From assembly GCA_008711295.1 (NCBI GenBank), contig VUYV01000120.1, positions 2,676,340 through 2,740,339 on the forward strand: 64,000 nucleotides of DNA, given 5' to 3'. The notes beneath the pieces are model-generated. The model made no database searches, was not told the origin of the DNA, and saw only the letters and a program-made list of their open reading frames with translations. Origin of the DNA: Anarhynchus alexandrinus (Eukaryota; Chordata; Aves; Charadriiformes; Charadriidae). Numbering within the stretch: position 1 is the stretch's first letter; the number at the start of each line of letters is the position of its first letter. Shown here in pieces: positions 35,965 to 47,868 of the stretch. Both the position numbers and the translations under genes were made by a program.

Positions 35965-36300
35965 AATAACACGTTCAGTTCTGGTGGCCATCCTGAAAGC
36001 TGAGATTGGAAAACTTGGAAAAGAACTACAGAAATTGCTCCAGACCTGACATTGTGCCCTGGAGAGACTGAGCATGAAGATGACTTTAGCTTGCCAGCTC
36101 TGTAGACAGGTGGCCTCTGAGATGGGGGCAATGGTGTTGAAATTAGCAAAGATAGAATGTGATCAAAGAAGTGGAACAGGAAATTCAGACAAAGTTGAGC
36201 TGGAAACACAGTGTGATTTTGACAATAAGGATAATTCTCTACTGAAACAGCTTAAGAGAGGATATATGGGATCATCACTGCCCTAGACCTGACTGAACAG
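35965..36300 (+). mobile_element. Possible very old CR1/L3-type fragment
   Basis: 'acacgttcagttctggtggc' followed by 'gattggaaaacttggaaaag' and, further on, 'ctggagagactgagc' resembles, in order, the region of old CR1/L3 ORF2 that encodes VQFW followed by an LEK-rich tail. Similarity beyond about 36110 is poor and the limits are vague. It may be coincidence. Confidence 0.3.
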
Positions 36301-39300
36301 CGTTCTAAAACATGGCAAGAGCTTCAGAGAAACTGTATGTTTGATGCTGGTTTTGGGGTGGTGGATCTTTGGTCCACAAGATGTAAGACGGTATGAGGTT
36401 CTAAACAACTCTGTATGCTTTTTTAGTGGGAAGACTTTGTTGGCCACTATATTTTTTCTTTACTTACTTAGGGTATTTCTCTGTGTCTTGGATGAATAAA
36501 ATGCTAATCTTAACGTTATGTTGTTTTTCACTGAAAATTGCAACATTTGAGAGGGATGTTTTTTTTTCCCCTTAGAAACTTATTCCTTTTCTCTGTTTTT
36601 ATGGCCTGGAGGTTTTCTCTCTCTTTTTTATTTATCATCTCATATTGCTATGGTTTGAAGATATACAGCAATGACGCAGGCTGCTGTTGAGTTTTGGTTC
36701 TTTGACTGGTTTCTATTTTTAGAGTGTTCTTAGTTGCACTGAAAACAAGCAGCAGCAACTGTATTGGCCCCAAAATACAGCACAGTTTTTGTCACAAAGT
36801 ACAATGTGAATAACATAGCTTGCCCTATATTTATGGACTATGCAGAACACGATCCTTTTGCGGAACATACTCTACCTATGTAAGTAATAGGTCTTGCTGT
36901 GGCTGCCCAGATCCCCCCTGGACAAATGAAACCAGAATTAATAACCTTGGCTCAGCATCCTCACTGAGACACAACACTGTGACCAGCTGCATTAGCTCAC
37001 CCTACAGAAAGTGGTGAACTACAGCTCTTCTGCTGTCTAACTGGCCATGAAATACTTTGCAGGCACTGGAGCGCATATGCACTGCTTTGCAGGTGAATGC
37101 CCTGACCAGCCCAGAGGACCAGCCTGCCTGTCTCTTCTGCCCAAAGTTTGATTAAAAAGTGGGACATCTCCTCCAAGAGGGGAAGAGTCTGGCACCTTGA
37201 TCCTCAAAACGATTAGGGAAAACAGGAGAGCCAGGATTAACTCTTCAGTCTGAGCTGGCAGAGCAGTGCCTGTCCCTCAGCTCGCCAGAGTCCAGCTGAG
37301 CACCCTTCATGCAATTAATCATAGTCTCTTTTCTTTACTGAAGCAAAAAACATTGAACCCTAATTATCCTCTAAGGTGTGACAAGAACACCTGGGAGTTC
37401 CCAAAATTTCCATGGGTCAGAATAAATAAAATTTTAAGAATGCCTTCTCAGTACCTGGTATAGGATTTTATTAGTGTTTGTACTTTAGAGGAATCAGGAA
37501 TTCCCAGTTCTACGCTTTCATGCAGCCACCTTCTGCCTAGCTCAAACCCCCCATAGAGAAACCTCCACTTGGGAGAAATAAAATGAAGTAATTTTGCTGT
37601 ATAAGAAGCTTTACCTGTGAAAGACTTATTGAAATTGATTTTCCTGATATGCGATTTCCTTTTTTTAACCTGAATTTCCTCTGAGGTTTTGTGTCTATAT
37701 TTTTGCCTGCTTTACCTGAAGTGGGAAGGTTTTAGCTGAGCTGCTTTTGAAGAAGGAACACCAGTATTAAGAAAGAAAGATTCTGAGATTGTCATTTCTA
37801 CCATTTAAAAATATTTCTAAAGTTTGGATCAAAAAAAAAAAAAGGAGCTAATAATGGTGAACAGGGCTAAGTGAAAGGAAATGCAGACTGAACTGGGGCG
37901 TGCTTTTTGAAAAGATGCCTTTTCCCAGACAGCGTGAAAACATTATCCATGCCAGGCATTTAATGCTAAGGCACAGCTCTCTTAGCTATATAAAACTGCC
38001 CTGGGTGGGGGAAGACTCTTGTACAGGCTATGTCACTTCTCACAGTTTAATTTCACTCCTCTTCCCAGTCATATTCCCAGGTCTTGCCCTGCCCCTGTGA
38101 ATGGTTTGAGCAGTGTGTCACTGAGCAGACCTTGTCCATGTTGCGAAGTGCAGGTTCAGGCACCTTCCTGGGGTCGAGCTGGTGGCCCAGGACCCCCTTG
38201 CAGGCATCAGTCGGGCACCGTGAGATTTATCTGAGGGAAAAGCCTCAGCGTGCACTCAGACTCCTTCATACCACATGGAGAGATCAGACACAGTCCAGGC
38301 AGTGAACTCAAGTGTCTGACAGCGCTGTCCCCAGCAGGTATCTTCATAAATGCCTGTTTTAAGTCAAACTCACTTAAATCTGCCAAGAGCCAACTACGTC
38401 CTCAGCATCTGCATGGAGTGTGGCTCCTGATATGTTTTATTTCACTTGACATCCTGGTTTTATCACCCTTTCTCCATCACAGGCCAAGCCCATGGGTTGA
38501 GAAGTAGAAGAGAGAACCTTACTGTCTTATTTTCTATCTTGAATCAGATCTCACGGACATTTGCTCTGTGACTATTCTTGAGTAATTCTGTCTAGCATCT
38601 TATTTTTAAGTATCTTAGACAAAGTCAAGCTTCATGCAATATCATCTGTTTAAAGCAACACCTAAACTAAACTGTAACTGTACATTCGGTGCCCCTGCTT
38701 GTTGCTGAGGAGGAATGAGTTTGATCCAGGAATGGAAAGATTTCTGCAGCTTCTGTATCCGCTGCTCTAAACTTTCAGCTTAGGATGTTTTCTAGACTTT
38801 CAAAAGGCATGAGACCTCTTTACTTCATCTATCTGTGTTTGCCCTCATTAATTGCTTCTTTTGCTTGCCCATCTTGAAATCAGAATGTCGTGTGGCAGTA
38901 GATTTTGCCCTAACTAGTAGCACATTAGAAAGTGCTTGAAAATAGTTTGGTAGTGATTTTGCAGCCCATAGTAACTGGAATTTCATTAAAGTACCCTTCT
39001 CTATATCATCCTTACATCAGAGGCCCTTACAACTCTTTCATATATCTAGTATTTTCCCTCCTCACATCAGTCAGCCTTAGGCCTAATTGCTCTCCCCGCC
39101 ACAACCTTTTTTCTTTTGTGTGCATCGCCAGTGGCTGAGCATGATCCTAATGTCATTTCAAGGGCATGTTCCACTCTTTCCTGCCTGGTGCCACTTTCCA
39201 TAATGAAATACGCTGTGAAGGTCCAGGGGAGACAACTGTTACCTGTGTGTGATGAGACAGGCAATACATGGGGTTAGGTACAGTAGTCCCTTGGTAATCA

Positions 39301-39330
39301 TTGAATAATTTGGGGAACTAATTGAAGGGG
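36301..39330. other. Unique non-coding sequence
   Basis: No gene or transposon recognised. A poly(A) run sits at about 37830-37842, and a TATATAAAA string at 37987-37995 is not accompanied by other promoter evidence. Confidence 0.5.
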
Positions 39331-39500
39331 AATAACTGAAGGGACCTCTGGGGGTCTTCTAGTCCAAGACAGGCACAGCATTCCAGATGCAGTCTCACAG
39401 GTGATGAACAGAAGGGATGGATGACTTCTCTTAACTTGTTGACTGTACTTGGTCTTTTTTGCTGCAAGGGCACACTGCTGATAAACTATAACCAAATGTG
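39331..39500 (-). mobile_element. Internally deleted CR1 LINE fragment
   Basis: On the plus strand, 'gaagggacctctgggggtct' and 'tctagtcca' (antisense CR1 3'-UTR) are followed at about 39366-39375 by sequence antisense to a much more upstream part of ORF2. On the minus strand this upstream part reads QQCALAAKK, followed by a degenerate stretch corresponding to the usual EVILPL...VRPHLEYC region. About 400 bases of the ORF2 tail normally found between the two parts are missing, judged from the consensus. The piece is strongly diverged. Confidence 0.7.
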
Positions 39501-40559
39501 ATAAGAGGTTTACAAATGGCCCAAGAAGGTGAGGCACACCGATGCAAGTGGTAATGAACTGAGCAGTAAGTGTGTGCATTGCTCACGCCCCTACTGCCCC
39601 TGTTGGTATGACCATCTCTGCGCCCTGTGGTCTCCAGAGAGACAAGTACATCTTCTTAGGAACTTCAGCAATTTACTAAAATGTTACAGACAAGCTCCAA
39701 AGCAGATGTTATAGGCACAGCTGAGAGTGGGGAGCACGGGTGAGATCCAGCCTGCCCCAAAGCTTGAACTCGTGTACTGATGATGTGCCAGGCTGTGAAT
39801 CAGTGCACAGCACAAGTGTTCTTCCCAAGGGAGGGAAGAGGTGCCTTCTTAGCTTGTCCTAATATCAAACATACCTCCCTTCTCCCTTTTCTTAATGTGT
39901 GATGCAAGTCTCCCTTTCTTTTTTGGTTTCATCTCGTGCTATGCTGTAGCTGCAGTTCACCATCCCATCCAGCGCAGTCTGCCTGTATCACCCTTTACTT
40001 TGTCTTAGACGTGGAGTACAGAGCCCGCCCTCTTGCGTTTGTCGCATTAGCTTCAGAGACATTAAGGTTTGAAGCAGATGCCCTCGAGGGAGGTTGCAAT
40101 GGAAAGAAACACCAACACGTCTTCCTTCTCCAGGGCTTTTGCTATTGCACAGAGGCACAAATGGGAGAGAGAGCCAGGACAGAGTGTGAAACCAGCACTG
40201 TTGAGGAAGTTTATTTAATGCTTCTCTGCCTGTGGGCTGGAGCTGTGGATCCAGCAGAACACCAGAGAGCAGGGTAAAGGGTCAAATCCTGTGTGTCCTC
40301 CCCAGAGGCTGCATCCCTTGAGAGTCCTCACATGCTCAGGGAGATGAGGTTTGTACTTCCCTACACCAGAAGGCAGCGGACCAGAAAGCCATAATTTAAA
40401 TCCAGAAGAGGCTGTTTATAATACTCCATTCTCAGCTTCTGCCTAACAAACACGAGCCAAAGAATTCCTCCCAGTCATTCCTGCCTTGAGCATTGCATCC
40501 CAGCCTTTGTTTGAGCTAGCACAGATCACTCAGAAATAGGGATTTAGTCATGTTTTAGC
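39501..40559. other. Unique non-coding sequence
   Basis: Nothing recognised. A 113-codon plus-strand frame at 39936-40277 has no known domain. Confidence 0.5.
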
Positions 40560-41160
40560 AACACTACGAGGTGCAGAATTTGCTGCTTCCCTTGGTAATC
40601 TTTTTAATCTAATCAAGCCCCTGAGTGGGAGAATAGGCCTCAGACTATTCCTAAATAAACTGGGACTTTAAACTCTTTTATGAAATATGTTTTTAAAATA
40701 GATTTTCTAACTATTAGGAGTTTAATCTTACAATCCTTCATCTGGAAAAAAGTGACTTGACGTCAGAAGTAGACCTGGCAGGCGCTGTAAGTCCATTCCA
40801 CTTCACCTTTTCCTCTGCATGGCTGAGAAATGCTATAACTTACTGCTCTGCTATCTAAAGGTTATTCTTATAGCCATTAGCTTTTCCAGTAATGCAAATA
40901 TGGAGCTGGTGTTGATGCTGTTAATTAATCATATTTATTATTTTAATCTCCTTTGGTAACATGCAGTCCAGCTGCTTATGCAGATGCCAGTCAGGCAATA
41001 AAACCCCCCAGCCCCAAAAGACAAAATCATGATGGATGGGTTTGTCTTGCAGCACTCATTGCCTATGCATTTGTTGATAAATCCAACGCTTTTCCTGCAT
41101 CATTGACCAACAGCATGAGGCTCCTGTTCTTTTTTGTCAGTAGCTTGTAAAATGCCATTT
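40560..41160. promoter_or_regulatory. Possible conserved enhancer-like block
   Basis: This is a repeat-free block rich in developmental-type motifs. It has a perfect octamer ATGCAAAT at 40892-40899 (POU-factor site), TTAATTAATCAT at 40921-40932, further TTATTATTTTAATC, and CTTTTTAATCTAATC near 40610. The motif grouping and the mix of AT-rich cores with GC-richer linkers resemble ultraconserved-type enhancers near developmental genes. Conservation was not tested, so function is inference. Confidence 0.3.
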
Positions 41161-41477
41161 TGACGTTCTTTTCTTCCTAAATGCTGCCAGAAATCTGGGT
41201 GAGGCTTTGGCTGTGCAGGCAAATGAGCTGATTGCCCTGAAATTTGGCGATAGTTAACAGAAGTGAGTTGAAGTGTTAATACTGACTTCCCAGGTCTGTC
41301 TTGCCAGCCATGGAGTATCCTTCAGGGCCATGCCAGGTATGAATGTGCTCAGCCCAGGCCACACCAACCAGCTCCCATTTCAAATCCAAGAATTTCACTT
41401 CTTGGCTTCCCTGACAGCAAGGTTGGGACAGCTTTTGGGATCTCCAAATGAGTAACTGTGGTTAGCAGGTGGCCGTG
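41161..41477. other. Unique non-coding sequence
   Basis: Nothing recognised in this short stretch before the X-box-like palindrome. Confidence 0.5.
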
Positions 41478-41499
41478 GTTACCAAGGTAACCTTGGTAA
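41478..41499. promoter_or_regulatory. RFX X-box-like palindrome
   Basis: GTTACC-AA-GGTAAC at 41478-41491 fits the RFX-factor X-box consensus GTNRCC(N0-3)RGYAAC exactly. It sits in a 21-base odd palindrome (TTACCAAGGT, centre A, then its complement, 41479-41499). RFX proteins bind such imperfect palindromes as dimers, for example at ciliary genes. No promoter or gene is visible here, so a distal element or chance is possible. Confidence 0.4.
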
Positions 41500-44400
41500 A
41501 CTCTGAACCTTGGAGATAACGTGCTGAAATTCCCCCTACCTTCAAGGGAAGCAGTGTGGGTTTGAGAGACAGTAATTCATCAGCGTCCCAAGAAGCGGTA
41601 AGAAAAAACAGCTGGGTGAAGGAGTTCCCTGAGAAGCTGTTGAGCTGAGGGAGCCTGTTAGAAAGATTTTGTCAGCCCTGTGCAGATCAGAGATCCTTTA
41701 ACATCCCAGGCGTACTCACTGCAAATGTGGTGATGCTGTTTTGCATCTGCAGTTCAGCCATGTGGTGCATCAGGGCTGGACTTGTGGGACCCCTGAGATT
41801 TATCTGTGCATCCACAGTAGCCATTTGGAGGACAGGTGTCCAGCAAACAGTGGTTGCCTCCAAAATCTGGGAGAAATTATTTTCTAGATTCTTTTCTCAA
41901 AATATACCGTATTGTGTACATAATAGAGATGTCCTGTATTCCTCAGGGTATCCAGCAATAAAATCAATCTCAGATCTCTTTCTGTCTGAGGGCTGAAGGT
42001 CTGAGCTCCATGGGACTGTGGCACAAAGCAGGTGCAAAAACTCAGTAGTGCTTGAACTACATAAGCAAACAGATGACAAGGGGTAAAAGGAAATTTCTGC
42101 ATGAATGTGTCACTCGGGGCCAGAGAAACAAGTGTGATTGTTCTTTTGGAGAAATTATGAAGTCCTCTGTAGTGGAGACATTGCTGTATTTCATTCCCAT
42201 GGCTGGAGCTTCATTATAAACCCTGCTTTGCAGTGATTCAAGCTGTTTGCTGTGAATGAGGGCAGAGCTGTGTATCCCTGGCAGCAGAGGACCGGCTGCA
42301 GCACAGGCAGGATTGCACCGGGGAATATGATGTTGGTACCTGCAAGTATCTTTCCACTTGAGTTACCTTTCTTGTTATAAACTTCTGACCTCACTTCTGG
42401 GAATTGCTTACGCCAAATTAAGATGTGCCCCACAAGACTGCTAATGCAATCACAGCTGAAAAGCTTCTCGGGATAAGACTGGGATCTGAGATTATACCAG
42501 AAATTGCGGTATCTACTTACCAGTTTAAACTGTGATGGTGATGGCGATTGCACCCCATGTCCTGTTATTTTTTTGTCTATTCTTTTTAGAAAGTGAAATA
42601 TTTAGCCACTTTTCCAGCACAGCCAGGCATCACATCTGGTTACAGAGTACACCCCTGACAAACTCTGTGTGGAAACACATTTCTTCTATCAGTCCTGATG
42701 AGAGCACACACTCCATTTCACAGTTAAGAGTCTCTAGTGACAGAGATAGCAGGGCAAAAGGGTTTTTATTATGATAATCCAGAACTGGATTATAGTACCT
42801 GAAGTATTTACAAGCCATGCCATGGGAGTTTCCCAGAGCCTCTGTCTCTCCAGGTTTTTTTACAGTATAATAACTGCCCTGAAATTGCTCTGTAAAAACA
42901 AATTGAATTTACTTTAGGGGGAAGCAGTTCGATCAAATAAGTGCTACCAAATCTCCCCTTCATAGTGCCTGCTGAGCTGGGACAACACATACCCTGCACA
43001 TCTGCATGTGAGAGAGAAGAGCTGCCATTCCAGCTGAGAAACCACTTTTGCTGGATTTCTAAGCTGTTTTGCAGTAGTGACATACTGTCTAAGTCTTAGA
43101 GCAACCTCTGAACTTTGCACTGAGTCTGGTTCAAAACAAACCTTCCAAAACCTTTTATGCCAACTCATTTGTTAGCCCAGAAGCAATATTCCACTCACAG
43201 TATCAGATGCACTCGCTTCTTCACCCAGATGAAAGTCTCGTCCTCTCCAGTATGCAAAAATGGTCCAGCAAAAGGCTGTTACTATCAGGAGATATCATAT
43301 ATATCCTGACAACATACATATCTTGCTATCACTTTTCATTGAGTTTAAGCCATTGTAATTACCTGGTTTGGTCTCCTGCACAGAGAAGCTTATTTTTCTT
43401 GGAGCCAGATACTTTGTGATTGAAATGGAGTATACATTTTAATAAAACATCTTATCTTCACTTACAAAGGTCAGATAATGGTATACTGTATTAACCCCTC
43501 CTTCACATTATGCTCCAAAGTTTCGTTACTTTTACCATTCAAAATGTTTAATTCTGTACTGAGACTTAAGCCTCCAAGGACTGGAAATTGTTCTGTTTTC
43601 CGGTTTAAAGTGTTTTTTTGCATGGGGTCTGTTTCCATTGTTCCTGTCTCTTGCCTTCATTTAAATCACCTCCTAAGTTTCTCTCTGATAAAGAAAATAG
43701 CATAAATGGAAATCACGAGTTCTGTTCCACAAAAGATAATGGATTGTGATGTTTACATTAATTGGGTCAGAGCATGTCTACAATTAAACTGTATTGCAAA
43801 ATGCTGGTAACCTGTTGGAGCAACATCAAACAGGAATGGTTTGATATGACCCAAACACTTCAGTATGTGTGGTTTTGAGAGAAATTTCATTTAAAGAGAC
43901 AATTTGGTGTTGAAAACTTCTCTTATCAAAAGGCAGTTTCAGATGTGAGATCATGCTGTTGGAAAATTACTGGTTAGCCTGAGCTCCTTCTCTTTTCTTT
44001 TAAGATATGTCTTTAAGATAATTCAGTTTCCCAACATCCTTTTAGAAGTGTGGATGTTCCCTCGGTGGGTTTATTATTCCATATGCAGAGGAGACATAAA
44101 CAGTGTATGATACCCCTTTATGAATATATCCAAGGACCTTTTAGGAGTTTTTGTCTTTATATTTTGTTCCTCTTATTTAATTTTCTTGCACCAGCTTCCT
44201 TTTCAATATTTTTCAATATTTTCTTGGTCAATTACCAAATAAGTTGCTAAGAAAGACATTTGCTGTCTACTCTTGTCATTAGATAGACTTGATTAGCCCT
44301 GCCATGCTACCTTGCTTTGAATCTTTCTGGCACTTATTCTGCCAAATGTGACATTAATCCATTTCTAATAGATGCAGTTTAGTGGTCTTGTTGGCGATTT

Positions 44401-45635
44401 TATTAGCCAATAAACCACTTCACAGCTCCTTGTTGCCTTCAACTTCATAACATGATCCTCTTATGGGAACCAAATTACTACTTCATAAACAATTCTCATT
44501 TCTCTTACAAATTGTAGACATCTGTGTTTTCTTTATCTTTGCATATTTTTACAAGCACTTCTCACCCTTATCGTTTGCTATGCAGCTGATTGCTGGCTGT
44601 GGTATAAATCCACAGAGGTCAGTCTGTTCACTCACCACGGAGCTGCTGAGAACTTGGTCCCAGGTAACTTCTCCTCCAAATTTTGTACACTTTCTTTTCT
44701 ATTAGTCTGGCTTTAATGATGACGCCTTTCTAAAAATGTTCAGGAATGCATTTTTTTTTTTTTTATTGCTAACTCCACTGATAAGCCTCTCCTGCGGTGA
44801 GGGAAGAGCCTAGTAGGAATGGGCAGTCTTACCCTTTACATGAGGAAAGACGGAGACTGTGCATAGCAGGGAGTATTGAAATGTTCTTCACCTACCAGTC
44901 ATATGGTAGACTTTGGGAAGCTGAGACACATACCACATTGCTGTGGTCTCCCTGTCAAGTGTCCCTCTGCTTTTGTGCTGGTTTTGCTGCACTGTGAGGC
45001 TCCACAACCACATTTCCCCATTACACAGGTTTTCCTGTGGCATCTTTGGTGGGAAAACTTTAAAATTTCTTTTGAATGTTGTGTTTTCTTATTATATTTA
45101 TAACTTGGGACCAGGGCCTAAGGGCTAGGACTATGCTGCCTCGATTGGGCTGTGATCTTTGTTCCCTGCTGTTTTCCATCCCAGATAGTACTGATGTGTA
45201 CCTTGTGGGAAAACTCTGTTCTTTAGGAGATCGGACCCTTTCCATCTGCTATTGCAGATGGTAACTGTGAAGTGTCTAATCAAAGCAGAAAGGACTCAGA
45301 ACACTCAAGATAAAGCCATGTCCATGAGAAGAGATTCAGTACAAGTGTGATTCCAGCTTCAGAATGTATTTCTCTCTTTAGTTTTTTTCCTCAGATGAAT
45401 TTATCCAAAATGTATCAAATGGCTACTTCAGCATGATTGTTGGTTTCTTTTATATGTCTGCTGTTTTGCTGACATATAAACTTGATATGCCAACTCTTCC
45501 CTATTCTTGGGAAGTGAGTGCCCTAAATGTGGGTCTGCAGAATTGCTACTTTCCCCACTACTTTTTATTTACATTACAGTAGGGAACAGCTCTAATAGGA
45601 CCAATGTAGAGCAGAAACAGACTGTCACAATTAGC
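41500..45635. other. Unique non-coding sequence
   Basis: No gene, RNA or transposon recognised. Small features are a TTTTCAATAT tandem pair at 44199-44222 and a T run at about 44751-44764. Confidence 0.5.
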
Positions 45636-45721
45636 CAAGTGCTTGGTTGTAAGGTCATTTGCCTAGATTGCAGGAGATTTGGGTTCGCAATCTTTACTGA
45701 TACCTTATACACCTGTAACTG
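45636..45721 (+). mobile_element. Possible tRNA-derived SINE fragment
   Basis: 'gcttggttgtaaggtcattt' followed by 'gcctagattgcaggagattt' and then 'gggttcgcaatc' has the spacing and wording of the A-box/B-box promoter part of old amniote tRNA-derived SINEs; these often read ggttagggcactcgcctggg, then gggagacccgggttcaat. The B-box core GGTTCGCAATC is close to GGTTCGAATCC. The fragment stops where the CR1 copy begins. Family and age are uncertain. Confidence 0.4.
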
Positions 45722-46258
45722 ACACACAAGCCCCATCCAACCTGGCCTTGAACACTTCAAGGGATGCGGCATACACAACTTCTCTAGGCAACCTGTTCCA
45801 GTGTCTCACCACTCACACAGTAAAGAATTTCTTCCTAATATCTAATCTAAATCTACCCTCTTTCAGTTTAAAACTGTTACACCTCGTCCTATCACTACTT
45901 TCCCTGATAAAGAGTCCCTCTCCATCTTTCCTGTAGGCCCCCTTTAGGTATTGGAAGGCATCTATAAAGTCTCCCCAGAGCCTTCTCTTCTCCAGCCTGA
46001 ACAACCCCAACTCTCTCAGCCTGTCTTCAAAGGAGAGATGCTCCAGCCCTTGGATCATCTTTGTGGCCCTCCTCTGGATTCACTCCAACAGGCCCGTCTC
46101 CTTCTTATGCTGGGGGCTCCAGAGCTGGATGCAGTACTGCAGATGGGGTCTCACAAGAGTGGAGTAGAGGGGTAGAATCCCCTTCCTCAAACTGCTGGCC
46201 ACAATTCTTTTGTCCTGTCTATGCTCCCCCTCAGCTTCTATGGGAAGCTGAAAAAAGT
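45722..46258 (-). mobile_element. CR1 LINE fragment lacking its 3' terminus
   Basis: This is a minus-strand CR1 piece of about 535 bases. It is close to the bird consensus in the ORF2 tail (plus strand 'ccatccaacctggccttgaa', 'cagtaaagaatttcttccta', 'gcctgtcttcaaaggagaga', and 'ggggctccagagctggatgc'). The minus-strand peptide [14 protein letters not shown] (written [20 protein letters not shown], 46058-45813) is typical. The terminal 100 bases or so with the GGTTGGAAGGGACC block and end repeat are absent at the 45722 side. The 5' end fades at about 46258. Confidence 0.92.
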
Positions 46259-47624
46259 CCTTGAATAATACAAGCATCACCTGGCAACAATTAAAACAAT
46301 ATGCATTATTGACATTTCTTTCATATCAAATTTGAAACGCAGCAGCCACCAGAAAGAAAATTAACTCTATCCCAGCTGAAACCAGGACATCTTGTTAACA
46401 GCCCCTTTCCTATTCAAGTTGGGTGAAACTTTGTTTCCCATTTGAATCATTAATTCTGCACTGATGTTAAAAAACTTTGCCTGACCAAGGTTATCATCAA
46501 AATCAGTACATTTCCCTGAAAGGGTTTGGTTTCAATCAGTCAGCTGTTTTTGATGAACAACAAAAGTTATTATCTCCCTCCCCAAAAATATTTCAGACAA
46601 GTCTCCTAATTACATGTCTACCAAAAGATCATAAATTTGGTTAAATACCCAATGGTAGCAGATGAGGTCCAAATCTTTGAAAGATCCTCTTCATCCAAGT
46701 ATCAGGATGCATAGCCCAGGATATTGCATAAGTATGTAGGCTATCGATGGCAAAGAGAGCACAGGATTGTGCTTAAAATAGACAGAAAAATATAGAAAAT
46801 GGTATGTCAGCAAAATCATCTCCACGCATGTTTCAGAATTTTCCATGAGGCATCAGGGATCTTTGACCTAAGCTCAAAAAAAATTATTCTGCCTTTCGTT
46901 ATGTATCTTAGTCACAGAGTGACACTTTAGATTCACTTCAGCAGAGTCTGTGCCATCAGAATCCAGCATGAATTCTCCTGTGACAGCATTAGATCAATCA
47001 TGTTTTAAAGAATGCAAGTAATTGCATCTACTCCATCTTCCAAGATAGTCCAAAACTGACACTTTGGGTTCACTGCAACCTGAGTTGCTAACACAGGTTG
47101 GAAGGTGACAAAAAAGTATCATAAAGCTGTATTTTTAATATTCTTATCTAAACCGGGTTGGTTTCAAATTAAACAAAATAGAATATGAACAAAATTTCAG
47201 AAATTAGTTTCTGAAAAATGCAATAAAACTCAGGGACTTCACTGAAACCAAAGCACTGTTAGCTCTTATTGAACGTACACTGAGGTTATAATTTTAATGG
47301 GTAGGTCAGGGTATTTGAAGTCCAGATGTCTGCAATAACCTCTGTGAACCAGGTCTTTAAAGGGAACCTTTACTCCAGTGACAGACAAAAATAGAGAGTA
47401 GAAAATGCCACCTGGGTGTAACTTCTTATGAAGGGCTGGTATGCATGGTCTTTGAGAAAAATGGGTTACAAGCCGAGTGAAAGAGCTTTTCCTCATGGTG
47501 TAGATGTTCATAAAGGCCATCATCTTTGTGCATCTTTGCTAAACTTGCCATTCCTTTTCATAGTCTGGTATGCAGGTGCTGGAAATTCAAGCCAAGCCAA
47601 AACTAGAAACAGACTGTGTTTTTC
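46259..47624. other. Unique non-coding sequence
   Basis: No gene or transposon recognised between two CR1 pieces of different age. Confidence 0.5.
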
Positions 47625-47832
47625 ATGGTGATGGCAAGTAATCACTGGAGCAAATGTGGAGCGTTCTTGTCAGCTGTCTGTTGCTGGCATCTCTTAAAAT
47701 AAGATTAGATATTTTTCAAAATGGAGCTGTACTTAAATGGGGAGATATTCCAGGAAGTTCTTGGTTCTACATTACACAGAAAGTCAGACTAGATAATAGC
47801 AGTATTTCCTCCTGACCTTGTAGTCTTAAGAT
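47625..47832 (+). mobile_element. Ancient amniote CR1-type LINE 3' end
   Basis: 'ctcttaaaataagattagat' followed by 'atttttcaaaatggagctgt', and later 'cagaaagtcagactagataa' and 'cctcctgaccttgtagtctt', matches in order the 3' tail of old CR1 copies well known from turtles (…aagattggatgttttt…, …ggaagttct…, …ggtcagactagatgatc…, …cccttctgaccttaaagtct…). It is much older than the bird CR1 pieces in this window. An AT/AC microsatellite follows directly, probably grown from the terminal repeat. Confidence 0.75.
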
Positions 47833-47868
47833 AGATATATATAGAGATATATATATACACACACACCC
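47833..47868. repeat. AT/AC microsatellite
   Basis: Irregular TATATA and GATATA units are followed by five AC units. It directly abuts the end of the old CR1 3' tail, a common seed for microsatellites. Confidence 0.85.

Noticed and set aside
37987..37995. TATATAAAA as a TATA box
   Set aside because: AT-rich DNA yields such strings often. No initiator, CpG signal or open frame follows.
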